Assembly (NCBI GenBank): GCA_016719945.1
Contig: JADJYE010000035.1
Span: 227,522 to 291,521 of the forward strand
Length of the DNA stretch: 64,000 nucleotides
Reading direction: 5' to 3'
From: Polyangiaceae bacterium
GTDB lineage: Bacteria; Myxococcota_A; Polyangia; Polyangiales; Polyangiaceae
Both the position numbers and the translations under genes were made by a program. The stretch's first letter is position 1, and the number at the start of each line of letters is the position of its first letter. Below, piece by piece: positions 7,925 through 15,993 of this stretch. A model generated the notes under the pieces. It made no database searches. It was not told the DNA's origin and saw only the letters and a list, made by a program, of their open reading frames with translations.

Positions 7925-10612
7925 TCAGGTCCCGCGGGTACCCTTGAGGTTCGCGCCCGCGAGCTTGGCCTTCGCGGTGTCGGCGCCGTCGAGTCGCGCC
8001 CCCTCGAGATCGGCGTCACGGAGATCTGCGCCCGCGAGCTGGGTGTTCCCGAGGTCGCATCCCTTCAAGCGCGCGCCCCGGAACGACGCGCGCTGAAGGT
8101 TGGCGCCGTCGAGGCGCGCGCCGTTGGCGATGACCTTCTGAGCGTTCACCTCGCTGAGGTCGGCGTGCTCGAGGCGCGCGTCGGGGAGCTTGCTCATCCT
8201 CAGGTCGCAGCCCGAGAGCTTCGACTCGCTGAAGTCGGCGCCCTCCGCGGACACGTTCGAGAGATCGCTCTTGGTGAGGTCGACGCCGCGGAGCGACGCG
8301 ACCTCGAGGCTCGAGCGCGCGAAGTTGGACTCTCGGAGGATGGCGCGGTCGAAGATCGAGCGATCGAGGACCGCGCGCTCCCACGTGGTTCGGGGTGCGT
8401 CGGCGCCGACGAAGCTGGCGTCGGGCAGCGTCGCTCCGGTGAACGAGGCGCCGTCGAGCCGGGCGCCGTCGAAGTTGGCGCCTTCTCCGCGGGACTCTGA
8501 CACGCGCGCGGCCGTGAGGGTCGCGTCCTTGAAGGACGCTCCACCGACGGCGCTGCCCGACAGGTCGGCGTCGCGCAGGCTGGCGGCCACGAAGCTCGCG
8601 CCCTCCAGGTGCGCTTGCACGAGCTTGACGCGATCGGCGCGCGCGCCGTCGAACTTGGCGTTGGACGCGTGGAGCTGAGCCGCGTTCACGTCCGCCAGCT
8701 CGCTGTTGTCGAGCCTGGCGTCGTCGAGCACCGCGCGCGTGAAATCGGCGCGCGCGAGGACGGCCTCGGTCAGATCTGCGCCGCTCAGGTCGGCGCCGAC
8801 GAGCTTGGCGCCCGAGAGGCGCGCGCCCTTGAGGATCGTGCGGGAGAGCTTGGCCCCGGAGAGCTTCGCGTCGGAGAGGATCGCGCCCGTCAGATCGAGG
8901 CCGCTGAGATCGGCGGACGCGAGGTCGATCCCGTGCATCGCGGTGCCGGCGCGCAGGTTGTCGAGGACCAGCTTTCTTACCCCCGACAGCTCGTTCGGAT
9001 CGGGCGGCTGCGAGGGGGGCCGTTGCGCGCTCTCTTCCGGCGCGGTCGCGGGAGAAGGCAGTGACGGGCGGCTCGGCGCCATCACGCTGCTCGGCGGCAT
9101 CTCGCTGTCCGGCGGCGGCTCTTCGGGCGCGGCTGGCGGGGTGGCGGGCGCTCGCGCGGGCCGGAGCGCACCGCCGAGGCTGAGCAAGGGCGAAGCTGGA
9201 GGGGTGGGCTTTTCGTCGACCGCGCCCGCGGCGGGACGGGTCGGGGCGGGCGCCACCGCTCCCGCTGGGGGTGCGCCGAACGGGAGCGCGCTGATCAGCG
9301 CGCCGCTCGGCAAAGAGGTGACGGCGGTCGCGCTGTCGACGCTGTCCTCGTCGATGAACGAAGGGACGCTCACGATCGGGACCGACGGCGAGCCGGCGGG
9401 AGCGGGGCCGAAAGGGATCGCGCCGCCCACGATCTTCTGGACTGACGAGGCCGTGTTCTCGACGGCGATCTCCATCGTTCGCGCGCGCGGAACGGCGGGG
9501 GCAGCCGGCGCCGTGGCGAACGGCAAGCCGCCGGTCGCGGCAGGCGGCTGCACGGCGGCGAGCGGCGTCGCCGGCCCGGTCGACCAGGGCAGGGGCTCGT
9601 CCCCCAGCACGCGCGCGAGCTGCTCCTCGTTGAGGTTCATCGTCTCGTTCGAGAGCTCCATCGACTCGGGATCCTCCACCGTCTCGAGGCGCGCCAGGAC
9701 CCGCAGCTCCTGGAGCTCGTCGGCTGCTACGACCACGCTCGCTGACCACGTCACGTCGGCGATGGACCGCTCCATGTCGACCGCGATGCGCGTGAGCTTG
9801 AGCTCGAGGTCTTCTCGCTCGGGCACCTCTCGTCCGCCCGTCACACGCGCCCGCGCCCGCAGCGGAGGCAGCTGTGACTGGTACCGCGGAGCGTCGTGCC
9901 GCATCCCGTCGACGATGAGCCACTCCTCGCCCTCGAGCGCGTCGAAGCGTTGGTCCGCAGGGGCGGCGTGAAAATACGCAAGGGGCAGCTCGTCGGGGAT
10001 CTCGAGCACCCCTCTCCGTACGCTCGGCCCTCGCTGGGCGAGCCTCGCGCGCTCGGGCCACCACGGCGCGAGGGGCCCGAAGCCAGCGACGCGGTGGGGA
10101 TCGCGCGGGTCGACGAAATTCGGCGGGAGCGCAGGATCGTCGAGGCGGCGCCCGACAGGGTTGGCGGTGCCTGGGCCACCGACCGCACGCTCATAGACGA
10201 TGGGCAGCTGCGTGAAAGGCCGTGGGAAGGCCGCGCCCCCAGGGCGGTCGCCGTAGACGTGGAGGGTCTTGTCGACGAGGGCACGCTCGTCTGTGCCCAG
10301 GAAGAGCCGGACGCTCATCGACCCGACCGGCGTGTTCCCCAGCGCGCGCGCGTGGCCCGTCAAGACGAGCTCACAGCGACCCGTCGGCGGGGAGAGGTCG
10401 CTGGCTCGCACCAGCGACGCGCCGGTCGCCGGCTCGTCGCTCGCGGCGATCTCGGCGCCCGGGACGAGCTCTGCGATCGCGTCGTGCGCGAGCGAGAGAC
10501 GGACCTTGAGGATCGCCGTCAACCAGAGCTGTCCACGTCGGAGACTGACGAGGGTCGCGCCGGACGCGCCCCCGTACGTGGTGAGCGGAACCTGGGCGAG
10601 CCCCCCTGTCAC
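7925..10612 (-). CDS. DUF2169 protein with C-terminal pentapeptide repeats
   Basis: An 895-residue protein. The N-terminal ~300 residues are a DUF2169 domain (LVSLRRGQLWLTAILKVRL, DKTLHVYGDRP, AAPADQRFDALEGEEWLIVD). An Ala/Pro-rich linker runs from about 355 to 530. Residues ~565-890 are pentapeptide repeats of the A(D/N)LxG type (GIDLASADLSGLDLTGAILS), which fold as a right-handed quadrilateral beta helix. DUF2169 proteins are known as adaptors or chaperones for type VI secretion effectors, for example next to vgrG in Agrobacterium. No vgrG or tss gene is visible here, so a T6SS role is an inference. Its start overlaps the stop of the upstream paralogue by four bases (ATGA, 10609-10612), so the pair is translationally coupled. 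Confidence 0.88.
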   Translation of the reverse strand: MTGGLAQVPLTTYGGASGATLVSLRRGQLWLTAILKVRLSLAHDAIAELVPGAEIAASDEPATGASLVRASDLSPPTGRCELVLTGHARALGNTPVGSMSVRLFLGTDERALVDKTLHVYGDRPGGAAFPRPFTQLPIVYERAVGGPGTANPVGRRLDDPALPPNFVDPRDPHRVAGFGPLAPWWPERARLAQRGPSVRRGVLEIPDELPLAYFHAAPADQRFDALEGEEWLIVDGMRHDAPRYQSQLPPLRARARVTGGREVPEREDLELKLTRIAVDMERSIADVTWSASVVVAADELQELRVLARLETVEDPESMELSNETMNLNEEQLARVLGDEPLPWSTGPATPLAAVQPPAATGGLPFATAPAAPAVPRARTMEIAVENTASSVQKIVGGAIPFGPAPAGSPSVPIVSVPSFIDEDSVDSATAVTSLPSGALISALPFGAPPAGAVAPAPTRPAAGAVDEKPTPPASPLLSLGGALRPARAPATPPAAPEEPPPDSEMPPSSVMAPSRPSLPSPATAPEESAQRPPSQPPDPNELSGVRKLVLDNLRAGTAMHGIDLASADLSGLDLTGAILSDAKLSGAKLSRTILKGARLSGAKLVGADLSGADLTEAVLARADFTRAVLDDARLDNSELADVNAAQLHASNAKFDGARADRVKLVQAHLEGASFVAASLRDADLSGSAVGGASFKDATLTAARVSESRGEGANFDGARLDGASFTGATLPDASFVGADAPRTTWERAVLDRSIFDRAILRESNFARSSLEVASLRGVDLTKSDLSNVSAEGADFSESKLSGCDLRMSKLPDARLEHADLSEVNAQKVIANGARLDGANLQRASFRGARLKGCDLGNTQLAGADLRDADLEGARLDGADTAKAKLAGANLKGTRGT

Positions 10613-12945
10613 TCGCTCTCCAGGGCGCCCTTGAGGCTCGCGCCGGCGAGCTTCGCGCCTTGCCGATCTGCACCTCGGAGATCTGCGCCTTCGAGGTCGG
10701 CGTCACGCAGGTCCGCGTCCCTCAAGGTCGAGCCGCCGAGCTTCGCGGCGCGTAGCTTCGCCGAGCGAAGCGAAGCACCGGACAGATCGGCGCCGGTCAG
10801 GTTGGCGCCGCTGAAGGTCGCCTTCAGCCCGTTGACCTTCGGCAGCCGCGCCCCCTCGAAGTTTGCGTCGACGAGCTTTGCCTGGCGCAGGTCGACGGCC
10901 TCGAGGTTCGCGTTCGCGAACGAGGCGGCCTCACCGGTGACGCCCATGAAGCTCGCCTTGACGAGCGTCGCGCCGATGAATCGGGTGCGGTCGAGGTGAG
11001 CGCGCGCGAAGCCGGAGGACTCCAGGCGCGCACCTTCGAACGAGGAGCCGTCGATGATCGTCCGGTCCCAGACCGTCCTCGGGGCGTCGAGCTCGGTCAG
11101 GTCGCAGTCGATGAAGCTCGCTCCAGCGAGGTTCGCGTCGGCGAGGCGAGCGCCCCTCGCGCTCAGCCCGGTCGCGCGTGCGTCGACGAACCGCGCAGAC
11201 GTCAGCGTCGCTCCGTCGAACACCGCGGCCGAGAGCTCGCACCCGGAGAGATCGGCCCCCGCGAGATCGGCTCCGCGAAACGAGCTCTGTTGCCATTTGC
11301 CTTGAGCGAGGATCGCGCGCTGGGCGCGCGCGTCGTCGAACCGGGCTCCGCGCCCCTCCACCGCGCCGAGGTTCGCGTCGAGGAGCTGGGCGCGCATCAG
11401 CGTCGCCTCGACCAGGGTCGCGCGCGTCAGGTCGGCTTGCGTGAGGTCGGCCTCTGTCAGGTCGGCCTGGGTGAGGTCGGCGCCCCCGAGCTTCGCGTTC
11501 GTGAGCCGCGCGCCCGTGAGCCGCGCGCCCGTGAGCTTCACGCCGGCCAGGTTCAGCCCCGAGAGCGTCGCGCCGGAGAGATCGAGGTTGCTCAGGTCGG
11601 CGCCCGTGAGCGTCAGATCGTTGAGCGGCTGCTTGGCCGCGACGCGCGTCAGCACTTGAGCCCGCAGACCCGTCTCGACGACAGGCTCGGCCGGCGGGCC
11701 GACCGCGCCGGACGGGGGGGACCCTGCGGCTCGTGCAGAGTTGGGAGCAGCAGCGTTGGGAGCAGGGGCAGGGGTAGCGGGCGCGCGCGTCGTGGCCGGC
11801 TCGGCTGGCTCGACGGGCGCGGGTGTGTCCTGGGTCTCTTCGACGAGCGCGGGCGCCGCGTCGCCGCGCGGGGGCTCGGCCGCGACGGCGGCGGGTGAGG
11901 CCGCGAACGCAGGGACCGCGGCCGGGCCCGAGGGCGATTCACCGAGCCGCATGCCTCGCCCGAGGCTGAGCGGGGTGGGCGCTTCGGCGGGCAGCGAGAC
12001 GTCGATGCGAGGGGCGTCGGCCGCGTCGAGCTCGAGCTTCGCCTCGACGCGAAGCCCCGCCCAGGTCTCACCGGTGAGCGGGATCGAGCCCCGCCACAGC
12101 ACGGAGAGCTGCAGGTTCGTCATGTCGATCAGCAGGGTGTCGATCGCCATCCGGAAGGTCTCGCGAGGCCCCGAGCTGTCGATGAGCTTGGCCGCCGCGA
12201 TCGCGCGCGGAAGGCGCGTCGCGAACCTGGGGAGGTCGGCGTGCATGCCCTCGAAGATGAGCCACTCGTCGCCGTCGATCGTGTCGAGGCGCTGATCGGC
12301 TGGGGCTGCGTTGAACGCCTCCGCGGGGATCGAGTCTGGCCACTCCCATGGGGTCGCTGGTGGGAACGGCTCGCTCGGCGACCAGGGAACGTGGCGCCCC
12401 GGCCACCCGACGCCGCGCGCCGCGAACGACGCCGCCGCGTGGGGGCGCGCCGGATCGATGACGCTCGCCGGACGTCCCTCCCGCGAGCCAGCTGGGTTGT
12501 CCCCGTGCGCGCCACGCCCCGTGCGCTCCCACAGCAGCGGGAGGGCAGAGAACGGGCTCGGCAGGTAGCGCTCGTCTTCCCGCGGGCCATAGACGTGGAG
12601 CGTCTTGTCGAGGCGCGGGCCGTTCTTCCAGACCACCATGCGGACCGGCATCGCACGCACCGGGTCCCGGTTGGGCGCGACCGCATCACCCCAGAGCAGC
12701 ACCTCGGGCTTGGCCACAGCGGGCCACGTCTCGATCGTCGCTTCGGGCGTGGCCCCCGGGATACCCAGCAAGGGCCGCTCGACCTGGCTCAGGGGCCTCG
12801 GATCGACCGGGAAGCAGAAGCCCCCGTGGACCATCGCGAACGTCGCCTTCACGACGCACGTCACGTGGAGGCGACCGCCACGCCTGAAGACGAGGGTCCC
12901 GACGTCGCACGTCTGGGGCGGACTCACCGCGATCGGCCACGTCAT
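10609..12945 (-). CDS. DUF2169 protein with C-terminal pentapeptide repeats, upstream paralogue
   Basis: A 778-residue paralogue of the following gene. I chose the ATG at 12945 (MTWPIAVSPPQTCDVGTLVF) over a longer frame reaching 13068. The extra residues are Arg/Ala-rich, unlike the family, and would fill the divergent gap before cheR. The DUF2169 domain occupies about residues 5-290 (LHVTCVVKATFAMVHGGFC, DKTLHVYGPRED, AAPADQRLDTIDGDEWLIFE). A Pro/Ala/Thr linker follows, then pentapeptide repeats from about 465 to the end (LTLTGADLSNLDLSGATLSG). Two tandem DUF2169-pentapeptide proteins with the same architecture suggest a duplication, and possibly work as a heterodimer or serve two cargoes. 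The basis for T6SS involvement is family knowledge only. Confidence 0.87.
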   Translation of the reverse strand: MTWPIAVSPPQTCDVGTLVFRRGGRLHVTCVVKATFAMVHGGFCFPVDPRPLSQVERPLLGIPGATPEATIETWPAVAKPEVLLWGDAVAPNRDPVRAMPVRMVVWKNGPRLDKTLHVYGPREDERYLPSPFSALPLLWERTGRGAHGDNPAGSREGRPASVIDPARPHAAASFAARGVGWPGRHVPWSPSEPFPPATPWEWPDSIPAEAFNAAPADQRLDTIDGDEWLIFEGMHADLPRFATRLPRAIAAAKLIDSSGPRETFRMAIDTLLIDMTNLQLSVLWRGSIPLTGETWAGLRVEAKLELDAADAPRIDVSLPAEAPTPLSLGRGMRLGESPSGPAAVPAFAASPAAVAAEPPRGDAAPALVEETQDTPAPVEPAEPATTRAPATPAPAPNAAAPNSARAAGSPPSGAVGPPAEPVVETGLRAQVLTRVAAKQPLNDLTLTGADLSNLDLSGATLSGLNLAGVKLTGARLTGARLTNAKLGGADLTQADLTEADLTQADLTRATLVEATLMRAQLLDANLGAVEGRGARFDDARAQRAILAQGKWQQSSFRGADLAGADLSGCELSAAVFDGATLTSARFVDARATGLSARGARLADANLAGASFIDCDLTELDAPRTVWDRTIIDGSSFEGARLESSGFARAHLDRTRFIGATLVKASFMGVTGEAASFANANLEAVDLRQAKLVDANFEGARLPKVNGLKATFSGANLTGADLSGASLRSAKLRAAKLGGSTLRDADLRDADLEGADLRGADRQGAKLAGASLKGALESE

Positions 12946-13073
12946 CGCGCGACAGGGTACCTGGTAGGGACGCGCCCGGGGAGGGGCCGCGTGGCGTGCC
13001 GCGCGGCCCTCATTCGTGGCAGACTGGTCGGACCACGCTCGGCGCGCAGCTGCGCTTCGGGTTGGCACGGACG

Positions 13074-13934
13074 ATGTTGAAGGCGTCTCTCGGCACGGAT
13101 GATTTCGAGCTCATCCGAAAGCTCTTGAACCAGCACGCAGGGCTCTGGTTCGGGGCCGACATGCGTCCAGTCATCGAGCGCCGTCTACGCGACCGCATCG
13201 AGGCGCTGGGTCTGGACAACTTCACCGCCTACCGGCGCCGCCTCGAAGAGGGTGACGTCATCGAGGTCGGAGAGGCGGCGGAGGTGTGCACCGTCAACGA
13301 GACGTACGCCTTCCGAGGCGAGCGGCAGCTCCGCACGTTCCGCGACATCCTCCTCCCGCGGATCTCGGGCGGATCCGGTCGCGAGAAGGGGGGCATCGTC
13401 GTGTGGAGCGCCGGATGCGCGACCGGCGAGGAGGCCTACACGCTCGGCGCCATCGTGCTGCAGTCGGGGCTGTTCGATCCGTCGCGCGTGCGCATCTTCG
13501 GCACCGATATCTCCCGCCGCTGCGTGGCCGCGGCGCGCCGCGGCGTCTATTCGTCGTCGTCGTTCCGAGACCAGGCCGGCCTCGCGTACGAGCACTTCTT
13601 CCGTCGCCAGCCCGACGGGTCGCGCGTGGTCGTGGAGGAGCTTCGCGCAGCGTGCCACTTTCGCCAAGCCAACCTGCTGGAGGGCTCGGCGTTCGGGTTC
13701 ATCAACGTGGTCTTCTGCCGCAACGTGCTCATCCACATGGACGAGGCGTCTCGGCGCGTCGTGGTGCAGAGCTTCTACGAGCGCCTCGCTCCAGGCGGCT
13801 ATCTCGTCCTCGGTCACTCGGAGTCGCTGCTGAAGGAGCGCACGGACTTCATCCCCGAGGAGCACCCGGACGATCTCGTGTATCGAAAGCCGGCGGTGGG
13901 TGAGCTCCCGAGCGAGCGCGGGAGAGGCCGATGA
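13074..13934 (+). CDS. cheR: CheR-type chemoreceptor methyltransferase
   Basis: A 286-residue SAM-dependent methyltransferase that adds methyl groups to glutamates of chemoreceptors. It has the N-terminal CheR helical domain (DDFELIRKLLNQHAGLWFG) and the VNETYAFRGERQLRTF segment. The SAM site is SAGCATGEEAYTL, followed by FGTDISRRCVAAARRGVYS, FINVVFCRNVLIHMD and GGYLVLGHSESL. The ATG at 13074 (MLKASLGTDDF) is preferred; a frame opening at 12996 would add 26 residues without homology. The stop overlaps the cheB start (ATGA, 13931-13934). No cheA, cheW or receptor gene is visible, so this is an isolated CheR-CheB cassette. In myxobacteria such cassettes may act on developmental or other non-flagellar signalling arrays. 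Confidence 0.95.
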   Translation: MLKASLGTDDFELIRKLLNQHAGLWFGADMRPVIERRLRDRIEALGLDNFTAYRRRLEEGDVIEVGEAAEVCTVNETYAFRGERQLRTFRDILLPRISGGSGREKGGIVVWSAGCATGEEAYTLGAIVLQSGLFDPSRVRIFGTDISRRCVAAARRGVYSSSSFRDQAGLAYEHFFRRQPDGSRVVVEELRAACHFRQANLLEGSAFGFINVVFCRNVLIHMDEASRRVVVQSFYERLAPGGYLVLGHSESLLKERTDFIPEEHPDDLVYRKPAVGELPSERGRGR

Positions 13935-14977
13935 GCGGCGCGTCCGCGAAGGCGTTGCGCGTGCTCGTCATCGACGACTCGCCGGTGAATCGGCACGTCA
14001 TCACCGACGCTCTGGTCGAGTCGGGGCGCATCGTCGTCGTCGGCCACGCGGCGAACGGCGAGCAGGCCCTGAGGATGGTCGCCGAGCTCGAGCCCGAGGC
14101 CGTCACGCTCGACGTGCAAATGCCGAAGATGGACGGCTTCACGTTCCTGCGCATCTTGATGGCGACGCGGCCGCTGCCCGTCGTCGTCTTGTCGAGCTCG
14201 GCCCACAGCGACGTCGTGTTTCGCGCGCTTGAGCTGGGCGCGGTCGACTTCGTCGCCAAGTCGTCGGACCTGCTCGACGCGTCGAAGGACGGGTGGCGGC
14301 GCGATCTCGTCGCCAAGCTGCTGTCGAGTCAGCTCCCGGAGTTTCGCCTGCGTCGCAACGCGTCTCCTCCGGGGCCGCTGCCCGCCCTCCGCAAGCCTCC
14401 CCCGGCGCCGCCGCGCTTCGTCGTCGTCGTGGCCGCCTCCACGGGGGGGCCGGGCGCGCTGCTGCACGTGCTCTCGCGGTTGCCGCCCTCTTTCCCTGGG
14501 GCGATCGTGATCGCGCAGCACATGGCGCCCAACTTCACGCGCACGTTCGCCGAGCGCTTGAACCGGACCACGCCGCTCGCGGTCAGCGAGCTGCAGGACG
14601 GAGACCTGCTCTACGCTGGGCATGCCTACCTGTGTCCCGGGGGGCTGTGCGCGGAGCTCAGGAAGGACGCGACCGGCGTTCGCGTGTCGACCGTGCAGCC
14701 GGCGCCCGACGAGCGGTATGTGCCGTCGGCGAACCGCCTCTTCGCGAGCGCGGCCGAGGCGCTGGGGTCGCGCGCCGTAGGCGTCGTGCTGACGGGGATG
14801 GCCGATGACGGGCTCCTCGGCGCGCGGGCGATTCGCGCGGTGGGGGGGACCGTGTACGCAGAGAGCGAGGAGTCTGCCGTGGTCTATGGCATGCCGGCCG
14901 CGGTCGCCGCTGCCGGGCTCGCGTCGAAGGTCCTCGAGCTGACGAAGCTCGCGGAGGAGCTCGCGCTCAAGCGCTGA
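13931..14977 (+). CDS. cheB: CheB protein-glutamate methylesterase/deamidase
   Basis: A 348-residue response regulator-methylesterase. The receiver domain, residues ~10-125, has the acidic pair in VLVIDDSPVNRHV, the phosphoacceptor Asp in TLDVQMPKMDGFTF, the switch Ser in VVLSSSAH and the conserved Lys in FVAKSSD. A Pro-rich linker follows. The catalytic domain, about 160-345, carries the nucleophile Ser in VAASTGGPGAL, the His in IAQHMAPNFT and the Asp region in VLTGMADDGLLGARAI. It demethylates and deamidates chemoreceptor glutamates, opposing CheR. It is translationally coupled to cheR. The catalytic loop reads GMADDG where GMGxDG is more usual, a mild variation. Confidence 0.95.
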   Translation: MSGASAKALRVLVIDDSPVNRHVITDALVESGRIVVVGHAANGEQALRMVAELEPEAVTLDVQMPKMDGFTFLRILMATRPLPVVVLSSSAHSDVVFRALELGAVDFVAKSSDLLDASKDGWRRDLVAKLLSSQLPEFRLRRNASPPGPLPALRKPPPAPPRFVVVVAASTGGPGALLHVLSRLPPSFPGAIVIAQHMAPNFTRTFAERLNRTTPLAVSELQDGDLLYAGHAYLCPGGLCAELRKDATGVRVSTVQPAPDERYVPSANRLFASAAEALGSRAVGVVLTGMADDGLLGARAIRAVGGTVYAESEESAVVYGMPAAVAAAGLASKVLELTKLAEELALKR

Positions 14978-14999
14978 GCGAGCTCCCCCCCCCTCGCGG

Positions 15000-15983
15000 C
15001 TAGAACTCGCCCTTCAGCCCGACGTAGCCGGGTCCGATGGCCACGTTCAGCGGCAGGGCGGCGTCCGAGCTGGATCCGCCGTTGGCGACGTCGATGATGA
15101 AGACCGTGGTCCCCGCGGCCAGACCCACGCCGCCGATGATGACGCCGATGTTGGCGATCAGCTGCTCGGTCTCGCCCCGATCGATGAGCTCGTCGGTGCA
15201 GCTTGGACCGTTCGGGCAGTTCTCCTCGACCTCGGAGTATGTCGACATCGACAGCCCGCCGCCGACGCCGAACATCACCATCCCGGCGACGCCGACGCCC
15301 GCGAACGACAGCGAGATCGGCAGCAGCTCGAGCTCGGTGCCGCTCTTGCGGCGAGGAGGCGGAGGAGGCGGCAGCCCGACGCCGACCTGTCCGCCGATGC
15401 TGATCGTCTTGCGCTCGCCGGCCCGAAGGTCGTGCCGCTGCGAGATGGGCGGCGACCCGACCGTGTCGAGCACGACATCGACCGGGCCGGGATCGAGCGG
15501 GAGCGGCTGGCCCCACTGATCGCGGGGGATCGCCGTCGCGCCGATGCGCAGCGTCGAGTTCCCCGCGGCGTTCTGAACTTGAACCGTCACCAGCGCGATC
15601 TTGTTCGACACCTCCTCGATCTCGCGACGAGCGGTGTCGAGGGTGGGCTTGTACTTGGGCTCGGCGACGACGCGCCCCTCGGCCTCGGCGATCACGCGCC
15701 GGAACTGGTTGTACGCCTCCTTGTTCTGCCCTAGCTCGGCGTGGCAACGCGCGATGTAGAGGCCCGAGTTGGGGCTGGGAACGGTGGCGTACGAAGCCTT
15801 GAACTTCTCCAGCGCGGCGCCGAAGTTACGCTGCTGAAACAGCGTCGTCCCGGACTTGAAATGCTCCGTCGCGGTCTTGGTGGCGGCGTCTTGGGGCTGG
15901 GCGAAGGCACCGCCCGTCGTCATGATCGCGGCCGTCAGCAGGGCTGCGCTCAGCCCGCGGTGAAGCGTACGAAGTCGTGTCAC
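15000..15983 (-). CDS. Secreted or membrane TPR protein with PEGA-like domain
   Basis: A 327-residue protein with a signal peptide (GLSAALLTAAIMTTGGAFAQ). Residues ~35-110 are TPR-like (FKSGTTLFQQRNFGAALEKF, GLYIARCHAELGQNKEAYNQ). A beta-rich PEGA-like segment follows at ~130-205. A Pro run precedes two hydrophobic segments at ~225-245 and ~275-297, suggesting an inner-membrane C-terminus. It starts 10 bases after the stop of the tandem kinase gene, so the two form an operon. Such TPR/PEGA proteins commonly accompany Ser/Thr kinases in Polyangiales. A partner or substrate role is therefore plausible but not shown. No enzymatic motif is visible. Confidence 0.82.
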   Translation of the reverse strand: MTRLRTLHRGLSAALLTAAIMTTGGAFAQPQDAATKTATEHFKSGTTLFQQRNFGAALEKFKASYATVPSPNSGLYIARCHAELGQNKEAYNQFRRVIAEAEGRVVAEPKYKPTLDTARREIEEVSNKIALVTVQVQNAAGNSTLRIGATAIPRDQWGQPLPLDPGPVDVVLDTVGSPPISQRHDLRAGERKTISIGGQVGVGLPPPPPPRRKSGTELELLPISLSFAGVGVAGMVMFGVGGGLSMSTYSEVEENCPNGPSCTDELIDRGETEQLIANIGVIIGGVGLAAGTTVFIIDVANGGSSSDAALPLNVAIGPGYVGLKGEF

Positions 15984-15993
15984 TCAGCTCCTC

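Noticed and set aside
8016..10064. Long alternative frame on the minus strand within the DUF2169 gene
   Set aside because: Arg/Ala-rich shadow in another frame; the pentapeptide repeats and third-position bias fix the real frame.
13050..13070. Sigma-54 type promoter (TTGGCACG) before cheR
   Set aside because: The -12 GC element is not at the required spacing, and the element would abut the start codon.
12996..13073. Extended N-terminus of CheR
   Set aside because: The extra residues do not resemble CheR and would occupy the short divergent promoter gap; the family domain begins right after the ATG at 13074.
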